A stretch of 64,000 bases of DNA, taken from positions 62,001-126,000 of the forward strand of contig DASWOP010000179.1 of NCBI GenBank assembly GCA_036404255.1. Reading direction: 5' to 3'. Numbering within the stretch: position 1 is the first letter of the stretch; each line of letters begins with the position of its first letter. The notes beneath the pieces were generated by a model that made no database searches, was not told the DNA's origin, and saw only the letters and a program-made list of their open reading frames with translations. This document shows positions 28,922 to 38,807 of the stretch, in pieces. This DNA comes from JARLFX01 sp036404255 (lineage in GTDB: Bacteria > Acidobacteriota > Terriglobia > Terriglobales > Acidobacteriaceae). The position numbers were made by a program, and so were the translations under genes.

Positions 28922-31480
28922 TCACTTTGCGTCTGACCATGCCACGGCTCCCATGCCCGATGGATTGACTGCAGCAACGCCGAAGCGATGTGTCTTGCCA
29001 GGGGGGAGGCCATCCAAGGTGACAAAAGTACGGTGCCGTCCTTGCAGCGTGATAAGCCGATGGCCGGTAAAGGTTTGCTGGTTTGCATCGGAATCCACCA
29101 TGACAACATAGGCCAGGACTTCGCCTCCGTGTTCTTTCGGCGCTCCGAAGTGAATGCTGGCTCTCGAGCCTTCAACGTGTACCGAGACCGCTTGCGGCGC
29201 ATCAGGCAGTGCAAGCGGCTCCGTGCGCGTGCTCACCGGCAACGAAGGGAGAGAAATAACGCTGGTTCCGGCTGCATTGACCGCCGCGACAGTGAAGACA
29301 CGCGATTTAGTGGATGGCGCGAGATGTACTCGCGCATAGGAAAGACGGTCGAAGTCAGTGGCGAAGATCGTTGCGGTTAACCCGTCATCAGAACTAACGA
29401 TGTAGCGAGTGATTGGGCTACCTCCGTCAAAGACTGGCGGACGCCAGGTGATATAGGCATCGGCCTGCGTGGCAAATGCGGATACGGACGAGGGCGGCTC
29501 TGATGCGGTCTTCAGCGCAGGGGGAGTGGCGATAGCACGGAAATTGCTCTCCAGCCCCGCCGAATCGAGCAAGGCTGCGGGGGCCTGTGCGAGCGCGGTA
29601 ATGATGTGGTTGCCTTTGATTGTGATCTGCTTATTCGATGAATCGGGATCACCCTGCTCCCACCAGTTGTCTTCGATAGCGAGAGGATCATTCTGGTCGC
29701 CCTTGCCACCATCGTAGTAGTCCTTATGGCGTGAGCCCCAGTTGTCAAAGTTCGTATTGAAGATGACATTGCCGCGCACCGTAATCATGGATGACCCGTT
29801 GTCGGTGTAAAGTGCATGGCCGGTGCTGAACTGATCGTCTACAACGTTGCCAGAGACGAGTTCACCGTCAACCAGAGTTTGGCCAGTGCGGCCCTGGGTG
29901 TAGATGCCTCCGCCATCCGAGAGCACGAGCATAAAGCGGCTGATGCGATTCTTCTCGATGACATTGCCGGTCGAGCGATTGGCTACGCCGGGTAGAGCAA
30001 TCTTGTCTGGCCATCCACCCCAGCCAATCGAAATGCCGGCGTAGGGAACGTGATCGACCTGGTTGTGCGCGATGTGGGTATAGCGAGCGTAACCCACGAC
30101 AATCGGAATGCCGCCGCGAAACTCAGCACCCACGTTGCGAAAGAGATTGTTCTCGACGCGGTTATTGACGGCAAACTCGGCATCTGGAGCTTCCGGGGTA
30201 TCCACATTTGCGAGTTCGAGGCCATTGCCGGAGATATCGGTGAAAATGCAGCCTTCGACTACATTGCCGTGCGCGCCACGATTGAATGAAAGCCCTGCAG
30301 CTCCAAGATGCGTGAACGTGTCATGCGTGAAGCGAACCGTATCTGCGAACTGCGCTGAGACATTGCCAGGCTCCGGCGTCCATGCGCCGAAGGGGCATGT
30401 GCCTCCGGGAACAAGCGTACAGAGCGCCTGCTTCGTGGCTCCATCGGCGCCGGTAACGCGGTAGTTTGCCTGAATCTCGGAGAAGCCCTCAGGCGTGCTG
30501 GGATCATGCCAGCTGGCGTAGGCGAAGGTAATGCCCGTAAGCGTAATGTCTTTGGCCGGTGAGGCTGCTGTACCGTCGATCTTGAGCAGCGATTCAAGCA
30601 CAGGAATCTCCACATCGGCACGGCGCAGGTCTTCGCCCTGGCGCGGAGTGTAAAAGATCTTACGGGTGGAAGAATCGACGTAAAACTCGCCAGGCCGTCC
30701 GAGAAGTTCATACGCATTTTCGATATAGGACGGCTGCTTGCCAATGCTCGCTGGCCCAACGAGGTTTGCGGTGCGCGAGCCATTGGGAAGCATCACACGA
30801 TGCGTGGAATTCTGCCAGCAGGGTTCGACCATCTCAATCGTGGAGCCATGAATGGCGGCAACAGGACAGCGTGGCTCTGTCCAATCGCCAACACCCACGG
30901 AAGGCGTGCCCCAGATTCCGTTGCCGCCGGTGTACACAAACTCAATTTCATCAGGATGGCGCCAGTGTGCGAGCAGATCGCTGTCGGCGGTGTACCCAGC
31001 TTCGCTCATCGTGAGCTTGACGGGCAAAAGGCCTCGGGTGCGATTCGCGCGAACGCCATCAATGTAAATCTGCCTTGGCAGGAGCACGCCGGCCGGAAGA
31101 CTCGCGAACCAGAAACCGCGCTTCGCGCCATCCGGCTGCCACTCGGTAATACGCGTACCGCCGTTGAGTGTGACAACATTGCCAGGTGCGGCAGAAAGGG
31201 AGAGTCCTGAATCCGCAGCAGTGAGAGTAAGCGGCGTTGTGAGGCGATAGACGCCGGCTTTCAGAATTACGGCATGTTGTGGCGTCGCTCGTGCCAGTAT
31301 CACAGCATGTTCAATACTGCGGACGGGAGCGGCACTGGTGCCGGCAGCATGATCGTTGCCGGAAGGCGATACATGAATGGTTTGTGCCGAGGCCGTTACA
31401 CGAAAAGCCGTGGCAGTAAGAACGGTGCAAAGTGCTACATGGAAAGCGAAGATGCGAGATATCGGACGCGACAACAGCAT
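28922..31480 (-). CDS. Secreted right-handed beta-helix protein with fibronectin-III-like domains, 852 aa
   Basis: ATG 31480 is preceded by GAGGAG. A signal peptide (residues 8-33) is followed by HVSPSGNDHAAGTSAAPVRSIE, the usual opening of secreted beta-helix enzymes, then a GGT...W module (RQIYIDGVRANRTRG) and beta-helix coils with NVVEGCIFTDISGNG and NVIEKNRISR. Residues about 660-850 look like two fibronectin-III domains (ITRYIVSSDDG; VLAYVVMVDSD). The same N-terminal arrangement occurs in GH141-like and related families. Together with the divergent gene and the fucose operon, a role in cleaving fucose-containing glycans is possible but is inference only. Confidence 0.75.
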   Translation of the reverse strand: MLLSRPISRIFAFHVALCTVLTATAFRVTASAQTIHVSPSGNDHAAGTSAAPVRSIEHAVILARATPQHAVILKAGVYRLTTPLTLTAADSGLSLSAAPGNVVTLNGGTRITEWQPDGAKRGFWFASLPAGVLLPRQIYIDGVRANRTRGLLPVKLTMSEAGYTADSDLLAHWRHPDEIEFVYTGGNGIWGTPSVGVGDWTEPRCPVAAIHGSTIEMVEPCWQNSTHRVMLPNGSRTANLVGPASIGKQPSYIENAYELLGRPGEFYVDSSTRKIFYTPRQGEDLRRADVEIPVLESLLKIDGTAASPAKDITLTGITFAYASWHDPSTPEGFSEIQANYRVTGADGATKQALCTLVPGGTCPFGAWTPEPGNVSAQFADTVRFTHDTFTHLGAAGLSFNRGAHGNVVEGCIFTDISGNGLELANVDTPEAPDAEFAVNNRVENNLFRNVGAEFRGGIPIVVGYARYTHIAHNQVDHVPYAGISIGWGGWPDKIALPGVANRSTGNVIEKNRISRFMLVLSDGGGIYTQGRTGQTLVDGELVSGNVVDDQFSTGHALYTDNGSSMITVRGNVIFNTNFDNWGSRHKDYYDGGKGDQNDPLAIEDNWWEQGDPDSSNKQITIKGNHIITALAQAPAALLDSAGLESNFRAIATPPALKTASEPPSSVSAFATQADAYITWRPPVFDGGSPITRYIVSSDDGLTATIFATDFDRLSYARVHLAPSTKSRVFTVAAVNAAGTSVISLPSLPVSTRTEPLALPDAPQAVSVHVEGSRASIHFGAPKEHGGEVLAYVVMVDSDANQQTFTGHRLITLQGRHRTFVTLDGLPPGKTHRFGVAAVNPSGMGAVAWSDAK

Positions 31481-31557
31481 GAAACTCTCCTCATACAGCA
31501 AAGCGGCGGGCCGCACGACAAGACCCTGCCATAGGGGTCTGACAGCACAGAGTAAAC

Positions 31558-31582
31558 TAGAAAAAATACCAAGATATTTCTA
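31558..31582. promoter_or_regulatory. Dyad in the shared promoter of two divergent beta-helix genes
   Basis: TAGAAA (31558-31563) and TTTCTA (31577-31582) enclose AAATA (31564-31568) and TATTT (31575-31579), giving nested inverted symmetry around CCAAGA. The 162-bp gap serves both beta-helix genes, so one regulator could control both. No assignment to a regulator is possible. Confidence 0.4.
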
Positions 31583-31642
31583 CCTATGATTGAGTATATT
31601 CGTCAATGAAATTAGAAACATATCGCGATACGGGACCAAAGC

Positions 31643-34099
31643 ATGAATAGAGAAATCGACCGACGAAGCTTTTTGACAGGTGCAGGCGCGACAGCACTAT
31701 CGCTGTCCATACCGCACCCGTCCTCCCTCATCGCAGAAACGGATTCCCCTCATGGGGAGATTTACGCCAGCCCAATAGGGGAGGACAACGCACCAGGCAG
31801 CTTCATGCAGCCGCTGAGAACAATAGAGCGTGCGCTCGCACTGGCCCGCGAACGACGCCATAAAACACACGGCACAGTAATCATTCTGCTACGCAGCGGA
31901 GTGTATGAACTGGCACAGCCGTTGCGCATCACTCACGAAGATGCGGACACGCCGAAAGCGCCATTGCGGATTGCAGCCTATGCAAACGAAGAGGTTGTGC
32001 TGAGCGGTGGAACTCGTCTCACGCTCGCGTGGAAACCGTACCGCAATGGAATTTATCAGGCCATCGTGCCGCGTGGCACAAAGACGGATCAGCTCTTTGT
32101 AAATGGGCGTCGCCAGACATTGGCGCGCTATCCGAACTTTGACCCATCGGCTCGGTACCTAAACGGAACCGCGGCAGACGCCATCAGCAAAGAGCGCGCA
32201 CAACGCTGGAGCAATCCAAAGGGCGGGTACATCCATGCGCTACAGCAATCGCTATGGGGCAGTCTGCACTATGAGATCGCGGGTAAGGATGCGAGCGGTG
32301 CCATACAGTACGAAGGAGGTTGGCAGATCGACCGTGATCAGCCTATGCACAAGGAGTACCGCTTCGTCGAAAACATTTTTGAAGAGCTGGACGAACCGGG
32401 CGAGTGGTTTCTGAACGAAAACACATCAACGCTTTACTTTTATCCACCAACCGGGATGGACCTGAGTTCAGCCACCGTGTACGTAGTGCGATTGAAGAAT
32501 CTCGTCCAGGTGGGTGGACGCGGCAAAGGCCGTATTCGCGGAGTCGAGTTTCACGGGCTTACGTTCCGACATACGCAGCGAACTTTTATGGAGACTCGCG
32601 AGCCGCTGCTGCGCAGTGATTGGAGAATCTATCGTGGGGGAGCATTTTCCCTTGAGGAAGCGGAGGATGTCTCCATCGAAGACTGTTTTTTCGACCAACT
32701 GGGCGGCAATGCGGTCTTTCTAAGCGGCTATAACCGGCGGGTGCATCTTCTTGGCTGCCGGATCGAGGAGTCGGGTGCAAACGGCGTCTGCTTTGTGGGA
32801 CGACCGGAGGCTGTGCGCAATCCGTTGGAAAGCTACACGCAAACGCTGAGTATCGATGCACTCGATCACACGCAGGGTCCGCGCAGCGATGCGTATCCCG
32901 AAGACTGCTCCGTGGAGGATTGCCTGATCGTGGCAACCGGTCGCGTGGAGAAGCAGAGCGCACCAGTGGAGATCGCAATGTCACGCTCGATCACGGTGCG
33001 GCATTGCTCGATCTATGGCGTCCCACGGGCAGGCATCAACATTGGCGATGGAACCTGGGGTGGTCACCTCATTGAGCACTGCGACGTCTTCGATACAGTA
33101 CTCGAAACAAGCGACCACGGCGCGTTCAACTCCTGGGGGCGAGATCGCTGGTGGAAGCTGAAGGGCGTAGATCCAGACACACTAGTGAACAGCCCACTGG
33201 CTGCACTGCCTGCATTGGATGCAATGCTGCCAACAACGCTTGCGCATACGCGATGGGCCTGCGAGCACGGCTGGGACATCGACCTGGATGATGGTTCGTC
33301 TAATTATCGAATTGAAAAAAATCTATGTCTTTGCGGCGGCATTAAGCTGCGCGAAGGGTTCTACCGCGTCTGCGAAAACAACATCATGGTGAATAACACC
33401 CTGCATCCGCACGTCTGGCCACAAGACAGCCAGGACATCTTCCGTAAAAACATTGTTTTTGTCCCATACCGTCCGGTAAAGCTGAAGAGTTGGGGCAAGG
33501 AGTTCGATCTGAACCTCCTGCATCATGCCGGAATGAACGAAGCCGAACCTGCCATAAAGCTACAGAAGTTATCCGGGCAGGATGCACACTCGCTTGAAGG
33601 CGACGCATGCTTCATCGATCCTCAGAATGGAAACTTCGTTCTGCGTCACGAGTCCCCCGCCCTACGGCTAGGATTTCAAAATCTGGCAATGGACGGCTTC
33701 GGCGTGCGCGTGGCCAAACTGCGCGCTTTGGCGAGAACACCGGAGATCGCACGGCTGCTGCGCGTAGAGCCGGCGACGCTAAAAACTATTCGCAGAAAAG
33801 ACGAGACGCAATGGATGGGCGCTACAGTGCGCAACCTGGTTGGACTGGGCGAAGTCTCGGCCTTTGGCTCGCCGGGCGAGACCGGAGTGGTAATTGAGCG
33901 GGTACCCTCCGGCACGCCAGCTGCACTTGCGGGGCTGACGGCGAACGATCTACTGCTCGGCGTGCAGGGCGCGAGCGTGGCCGATACCGGCGAGCTGCTG
34001 CGCAGATCGGATAGCTGGAGTGTGGGCCAGGGTATCGCATTGAGCGTGCTGCGCAGACAACAGCCGCTGACCCTCACACTAGTTACACCGAGGCCATAA
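31643..34099 (+). CDS. Tat-exported beta-helix protein with C-terminal PDZ domain, 818 aa
   Basis: The N-terminus DRRSFLTGAGATALSLS is a twin-arginine signal, so the protein is probably folded before export. Residues about 38-700 form a right-handed beta-helix enzyme-like region: an IYASPIGEDNAPG opening, a GGT...W module with LFVNGRRQTLARYP, then coils with VEFHGLTFRHT and RYNRRVHLLGCRIEESGANG-like repeats. Residues about 725-815 are a PDZ domain (GVVIERVPSGTPAALAGLTANDLLLGV). The gene is divergent from another beta-helix gene and convergent with the fucose operon. GH141-like alpha-L-fucosidase activity is a reasonable hypothesis, unproven from sequence alone. Confidence 0.75.
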   Translation: MNREIDRRSFLTGAGATALSLSIPHPSSLIAETDSPHGEIYASPIGEDNAPGSFMQPLRTIERALALARERRHKTHGTVIILLRSGVYELAQPLRITHEDADTPKAPLRIAAYANEEVVLSGGTRLTLAWKPYRNGIYQAIVPRGTKTDQLFVNGRRQTLARYPNFDPSARYLNGTAADAISKERAQRWSNPKGGYIHALQQSLWGSLHYEIAGKDASGAIQYEGGWQIDRDQPMHKEYRFVENIFEELDEPGEWFLNENTSTLYFYPPTGMDLSSATVYVVRLKNLVQVGGRGKGRIRGVEFHGLTFRHTQRTFMETREPLLRSDWRIYRGGAFSLEEAEDVSIEDCFFDQLGGNAVFLSGYNRRVHLLGCRIEESGANGVCFVGRPEAVRNPLESYTQTLSIDALDHTQGPRSDAYPEDCSVEDCLIVATGRVEKQSAPVEIAMSRSITVRHCSIYGVPRAGINIGDGTWGGHLIEHCDVFDTVLETSDHGAFNSWGRDRWWKLKGVDPDTLVNSPLAALPALDAMLPTTLAHTRWACEHGWDIDLDDGSSNYRIEKNLCLCGGIKLREGFYRVCENNIMVNNTLHPHVWPQDSQDIFRKNIVFVPYRPVKLKSWGKEFDLNLLHHAGMNEAEPAIKLQKLSGQDAHSLEGDACFIDPQNGNFVLRHESPALRLGFQNLAMDGFGVRVAKLRALARTPEIARLLRVEPATLKTIRRKDETQWMGATVRNLVGLGEVSAFGSPGETGVVIERVPSGTPAALAGLTANDLLLGVQGASVADTGELLRRSDSWSVGQGIALSVLRRQQPLTLTLVTPRP

Positions 34100-34165
34100 G
34101 TCGAACCAGCCATGGGACGGAAGGAGACAGCTATTGCAGCCACCAGTGTACAGAGTCGCACCCCG

Positions 34166-35497
34166 TCAAAGGTTCACGGCAAATGGGATTGCATCGGTCT
34201 TTCGCCCAACGCCGCAACCAATAAACGCGTAGAACGCGACAAATAAATAGCCTACCAGCGGGACCGCGTATGCCACGGCGATGCTATGCGTGGACTGTGA
34301 AAGCAGCCCCATGAGAGGCGTAAGGACTGCGCCGCCAACGATCGCCATAATAATGAGCGATCCACCGATCTTTGTATTTGCACCGAGCCCATCGATACCC
34401 AGGACAAAAATCGTGGGATACATCACCGACATGAAGAAACTGGTAGAAAAGATTGCCCACAAGCCCAGCCATCCCGGATGCAGAATTCCGGTGGCAACTA
34501 ACGCGATATTCACCACGCTATAGACTCCCATCAATCGGCCTGGGCTCACATACTTCATCAGCACCGCGGAGGAAAAGCGTCCTACGCCAAAAGCGGCCAG
34601 GGTTCCGGTAAGAAAGTAACCCGCTACCTTCTCCGGCTGATGGGTCGCGTCCTGCACATACTGGATAAAGTAGCTCCATGTGCCGACCTGCGCGCCTACA
34701 TACATGAATTGCGTCAGAATGGCCAAAAGAAAGTGCGGATAGTGCAACAGATCGCGGAAGTTGCCGTGATCCTCATTCCCATTTTTCTGTTCGCCTGCCA
34801 TCATCGGAAAATGGGTCCGCCAGACCAGAAAAGCAAGGAAGAATGCGCAGACTCCCAGGATCAGATATGGATCGACCACGCGCAGCGTCTCGCGGCGGAG
34901 ATAGGCTTCATAGGTATGCGCCGCCTGCATCGCTGCAACCTGCTGCCCACTCAGTTCCACTCCGGAGAAGATGAAGATTGTTCCCACCAGAACGCCAATG
35001 ATTGAACCCAGCGGATTGAATGCCTGTGAGAAATTCAGCCGCCGCGCGCCGCCGCTGCCTCCACCGAGTTGCGCGATAAATGGGTTCGCCGCCGTCTCCA
35101 GAAATGAGAGTCCGCTGGCGATCACGAACAGGGCAAACAGAAAAAAGGAATAGCGTGCCACGATGGCCGCCGGCCAGAAGAGCAGAGTCCCTGTACCTAG
35201 CAGACATAGCCCGGCGAGAAATCCAAACTTATAACCATAGCGGCGCATGAGCAACGCCGCCGGGGTCGCCAGCAGAAAGTAGCCAAGATAGAACGCTGAC
35301 TGCACCAAGCCTGCCTGAAACCTGGAAATAGCAAAAGACTTCATGAACTGCCGGATTAACACATCGTTAAGGTTGTTCGGCACACCCCAGAGGAAAAACA
35401 GGGACGTGACCAGCGCGAATGGAATACACATCCCTGGAGGAATAAGGGAGGTTGCTTCGCCCGTTTCCTTCTCTGCTACAGATGTCGAAGCGATCAT
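34166..35497 (-). CDS. fucP: L-fucose:proton symporter, FucP family
   Basis: A 443-aa major-facilitator protein with about 12 membrane segments, close to the 438 aa of E. coli FucP. The first segment (PFALVTSLFFLWGVPNNLNDVLIRQF) and the FLETAANPFIAQLG motif in segment 4-5 are hallmarks of FucP-type sugar porters. I start at the ATG at 35497; a TTG 36 bases upstream is possible, and neither has a strong Shine-Dalgarno sequence. It is the last gene of the minus-strand fucose operon, 57 nt after aldA, and would import L-fucose across the inner membrane. Confidence 0.9.
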   Translation of the reverse strand: MIASTSVAEKETGEATSLIPPGMCIPFALVTSLFFLWGVPNNLNDVLIRQFMKSFAISRFQAGLVQSAFYLGYFLLATPAALLMRRYGYKFGFLAGLCLLGTGTLLFWPAAIVARYSFFLFALFVIASGLSFLETAANPFIAQLGGGSGGARRLNFSQAFNPLGSIIGVLVGTIFIFSGVELSGQQVAAMQAAHTYEAYLRRETLRVVDPYLILGVCAFFLAFLVWRTHFPMMAGEQKNGNEDHGNFRDLLHYPHFLLAILTQFMYVGAQVGTWSYFIQYVQDATHQPEKVAGYFLTGTLAAFGVGRFSSAVLMKYVSPGRLMGVYSVVNIALVATGILHPGWLGLWAIFSTSFFMSVMYPTIFVLGIDGLGANTKIGGSLIIMAIVGGAVLTPLMGLLSQSTHSIAVAYAVPLVGYLFVAFYAFIGCGVGRKTDAIPFAVNL

Positions 35498-35554
35498 ATG
35501 CGTCAGTTCCCGATCAGACGAAATGCGATGCAAGCAGCATGCCTCGTTCTCGCC

Positions 35555-37015
35555 CTATTGCTTGTGGGTGTCGTAATTCATATAAACCACGTGGGTTTGC
35601 AGGTATTCCTCAAGCCCATAGCGGCCGTCCGCCCCGCCGATTCCGGATTTACGCCATCCGGCATGAAAGCCCTGCATAGCCTCGAAGTGTTCTCGGTTTA
35701 CGTAGGTCTCGCCAAACTTCAACTCGTTGGCCGCACGCATAGCTGCATCCAGGCTACGCGTAAAGATGGAAGAGGTCAGGCCATACTCGCAGTCATTGGC
35801 CATACCGATTGCTTCGTCAAGATCGCTGAAGGTGGCGATCGGCAGAACCGGCCCGAAGATCTCCTGGCGCATAATCTCCATTTCCTGCCGGCAAAGGATC
35901 AGCACCGTGGGCGGATAGTAGTAGCCGCGCCCTCGGTCCTCGCGTTCGCCGCCCGCCACCAGTTGGGCACCATCTTTCACGGCCTGCTGGACAGCAGATT
36001 CCACGCTGCGCAATTGTGCCTGGCTCACCAGCGGTCCCATTTCCACGCCTGGTGCGAAGGGATCTCCAGTAACTGTCTTTCGCATCGCTTCCACCATACG
36101 CGCCGTAAACTCGCCTGCGATGGACTCATGCACATAGACGCGCTCCGCGCAGTTACACACCTGGCCCGTATTGATAATACGCGAGTCTCGTATGGCTTTT
36201 ACGGCCAGATCAAGGTCGGCATCCGCCATGACGATGGCTGGCGCCTTGCCGCCCAGTTCCAGGGATACTCTGGTGATGTTGGGTGCAGCCGCGTGCATAA
36301 CGGCGGTGCCGACGTTCACACTGCCCGTCAGGCTTACCATGCCCACCCGGGGATGGCCAGCCAGCGCCAGACCAATCTCAGAACCCCTGCCGGTCACCAG
36401 GTTGAAGACGCCTTTTGGCAGTGACGACTCAGCAATAATCTTCGCAAACTCACAGGCGTTGTTCGGTGTATCGCCGCTTGGCTTGATGACGATAGTATTG
36501 CCCGTTATCAGAGCGGGTGCCAGCTTGCGCACGATCAAGAAAAATGGAAAGTTCCACGGCAGAATTCCGGCGACCACGCCGATAGGCGCCTTATAGAGCA
36601 AAATGTTTTCGCCCGGGCGATCGCTCTGGATAATGTCGCCTTCATAGCGGCGGGCAAACTCTGCCATGTAATCGAGGTAATCGGCGGAAAAATCAACCTC
36701 GACCTCGGCGAGCGACAGAATCTTGCCCTGCTCCTCGGCAATAGTGGATGCCAGCAAGGTCTTCTTCCTGCGAATCGCTTCGGCAATCTCGCGCAGATGA
36801 CGCGCCCGCTGGATCGCCGGCAGCCGTGCCCAGTCCACCTGCGCCCGCTCGGCCGCCAACACGGCTGCATTGACCTGCTCTACTGTTGCGGCCGGCACCT
36901 CGGAAAATACTTCTTCCGTGGAAGGGTTCAACACCGGGAGCATGGTGTTGCTGCCGGTAAATTCTCCGTCAATCAACATCTGGTATTGCCGTACCGCCGT
37001 AGTCGCAGTGCTCAT
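35555..37015 (-). CDS. aldA: Lactaldehyde dehydrogenase, AldA-like
   Basis: A 486-aa NAD-dependent aldehyde dehydrogenase (E. coli AldA: 479 aa). The catalytic Cys287 lies in GQVCNCAERVYV, a motif shared with E. coli AldA, and the general base is Glu253 in LELGGKAP. The NAD-binding segment ILPWNFPFF is intact. In fucose or rhamnose breakdown, aldolase cleavage yields L-lactaldehyde, which this enzyme would oxidise to lactate. Its place between the isomerase and the permease supports that role. Confidence 0.9.
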   Translation of the reverse strand: MSTATTAVRQYQMLIDGEFTGSNTMLPVLNPSTEEVFSEVPAATVEQVNAAVLAAERAQVDWARLPAIQRARHLREIAEAIRRKKTLLASTIAEEQGKILSLAEVEVDFSADYLDYMAEFARRYEGDIIQSDRPGENILLYKAPIGVVAGILPWNFPFFLIVRKLAPALITGNTIVIKPSGDTPNNACEFAKIIAESSLPKGVFNLVTGRGSEIGLALAGHPRVGMVSLTGSVNVGTAVMHAAAPNITRVSLELGGKAPAIVMADADLDLAVKAIRDSRIINTGQVCNCAERVYVHESIAGEFTARMVEAMRKTVTGDPFAPGVEMGPLVSQAQLRSVESAVQQAVKDGAQLVAGGEREDRGRGYYYPPTVLILCRQEMEIMRQEIFGPVLPIATFSDLDEAIGMANDCEYGLTSSIFTRSLDAAMRAANELKFGETYVNREHFEAMQGFHAGWRKSGIGGADGRYGLEEYLQTHVVYMNYDTHKQ

Positions 37016-37042
37016 GGAGAAGCCTCCTCAGTCTGTGGTATT

Positions 37043-37075
37043 TGCATCCCGGCACGCTTTCTCTCCCGGGATGCA
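37043..37075 (-). promoter_or_regulatory. Intercistronic hairpin between isomerase and aldA
   Basis: TGCATCCCGG (37043-37052) pairs perfectly with CCGGGATGCA (37066-37075) around a 13-base loop. There is no T-tract, so it is more likely an mRNA processing or stability element, or an internal attenuator, than a full terminator. Confidence 0.6.
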
Positions 37076-37107
37076 TGTTATGCTCTGGCCGCGGACTGGC
37101 GCCAGTC

Positions 37108-38748
37108 TCAAATGCCGCAGAGATGCACCTGAACGCCCAGTTCGGCAAACATCGCCGCCTTCGCTGCGAGCGCGCGGTCGGCAATCTCCGGCGTGGGCGT
37201 ATAGGCAACATTCACGTGGTTGGCGTGATGCCTGGCCATGAACTGGTCCCGAGTAATACCTTGCAGCACCACATGCATGATGGGCCACTGCGGGGTCGTC
37301 GCTTGCCAGCGGCGTTCCGTCTCCGCGGCTGGCAACTCAATGGCAGTGGCGCGGCCTATGTCCACATGCACCGCCCCGTCTTCCACAAATACACGGCTCC
37401 ATACCACCGGGCCAGGCTTGCAAACGCCCTTTAAGGTACCGCCGCCAAGACGGAAATACATCGGTGGCTGACGCTCACTCGTGGCTCCGGCATATCCGCC
37501 GACGAGGTGCGACGCGGGTACCGCTCCCGAGATCTGAAATACCCACACGAAGTCGTCGATGCCCTGACCTATGTAGTACTCGCCCCAGCGAACATCATGC
37601 AGCGTGGTCGCGGGATCGAGATGCATTGCATTCCATACGCGATTGGTAATCAGCAGATCCAGACCGGCGCATTCATCTACTTCATTGAAGTGCGGCAATG
37701 GCTGCCCAGCATAAAGTTCCCGGCCATCCTTCGCAAACACCGGAGGACGTTCCACATTATTGAGCAGCCCCTCTACCAGATCCGATGCCGGCACCGTATC
37801 TTTCAAACCCTGTTGATACTGAATACCAATAACGTCGCAGCCGAAGTCGGCGGCAATACGCATAGCGGCGATATACATCCTGCATTGATCCAGAATCTGG
37901 GCGTCGGTCAAGTCCGTTGCTTCGTTAGGACCAGTTCTGAAGGTGAGGCCGCGGGCATCCATCCAGTCACGTATCTTCTGCGCCTCCGCATCCGGAATAT
38001 CATGCATAGCAGCGACGAGAGCGGACTGGCTCAGACGCTCCTTGTAAACGCCCATGGGGTTGAGTAGATAGTCTTCGATGATGGCGTTATACATACCCAT
38101 GCAGCCCTCATCGAACACCCCAAGAATTGCCTTCTTTGCCTGCAGGTGCTTCGCCAGCGACTGCCCCAGATTCCGTTCGACCGCAGGAAGAGATGCAGGG
38201 ACAAGATCGCGCACATGGCTCAGATCGCGGTCTACTTTATGTTCAGTCAGCCACTGCCGCAAACCTTTGCGGAAAAGCTCGTCCGTGAAGTCTTTGCTCC
38301 ATAGTGTGCTGAACTCTACGCCGGCCTTATGCAGGCAGCCGTTCAAGTTCAACATACCCACAAGTCCCGGCCATTGTCCTGACCAGTTCGCCACGGTCAG
38401 GATCGGTCCGCGATGGCTCAGCAGACCGGCCAGGACATGATTGCTGTACTGCCATACTGCCTCCGCCACAACGATGGGCGACTCGGGATGGATATGCGTA
38501 AAAACGTCCATGCCCATGCGCTGGTTATAGATGAAGCCGTGCTCCAGACGCGCGTCGTAAGGATGGCCTCGGCGCAAGGTGAATCCCTCGGCCCGGAATG
38601 CTTCAGTCAGTTTTGCTTCCATCTGAGTCTGCGCCGGCCAACACATCTGGTTGGCGGATTGGCGAAGATCTCCGCTGGCAATGAGCAATACTTCTTTGGC
38701 TGCTACCGAAGTTGGCGTTTCTAAAGCGGGAACAACATACGCTGCCAT
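37108..38748 (-). CDS. fucI: L-fucose isomerase family protein
   Basis: A 546-aa protein of the L-fucose/L-arabinose isomerase superfamily, slightly shorter than E. coli FucI (591 aa). Landmarks include VWQYSNHVLAGLLSHRGPILTVANWSGQ, GCMGMYNAIIEDYLLNP and DEGCMG in the middle domain, and HVNVAYTP near the end. It would convert L-fucose to L-fuculose with a divalent metal. Operon position between kinase and lactaldehyde dehydrogenase supports this. The family also accepts D-arabinose, so the in vivo substrate is inferred from the FucP and AldA neighbours. Confidence 0.8.
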   Translation of the reverse strand: MAAYVVPALETPTSVAAKEVLLIASGDLRQSANQMCWPAQTQMEAKLTEAFRAEGFTLRRGHPYDARLEHGFIYNQRMGMDVFTHIHPESPIVVAEAVWQYSNHVLAGLLSHRGPILTVANWSGQWPGLVGMLNLNGCLHKAGVEFSTLWSKDFTDELFRKGLRQWLTEHKVDRDLSHVRDLVPASLPAVERNLGQSLAKHLQAKKAILGVFDEGCMGMYNAIIEDYLLNPMGVYKERLSQSALVAAMHDIPDAEAQKIRDWMDARGLTFRTGPNEATDLTDAQILDQCRMYIAAMRIAADFGCDVIGIQYQQGLKDTVPASDLVEGLLNNVERPPVFAKDGRELYAGQPLPHFNEVDECAGLDLLITNRVWNAMHLDPATTLHDVRWGEYYIGQGIDDFVWVFQISGAVPASHLVGGYAGATSERQPPMYFRLGGGTLKGVCKPGPVVWSRVFVEDGAVHVDIGRATAIELPAAETERRWQATTPQWPIMHVVLQGITRDQFMARHHANHVNVAYTPTPEIADRALAAKAAMFAELGVQVHLCGI

Positions 38749-38771
38749 GGACTGACTCCTTCATGCTTTCT

Positions 38772-38788
38772 CCGGCGCTGCTCGCCGG
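38772..38788 (-). promoter_or_regulatory. Short hairpin between kinase and isomerase genes
   Basis: CCGGCG (38772-38777) and CGCCGG (38783-38788) form a 6-bp stem with a 5-base loop in the 59-nt gap. It is a second intercistronic hairpin in the same operon and also lacks a T-tract. Confidence 0.4.
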
Positions 38789-38807
38789 TATACATCTGCC
38801 GTAGCAG

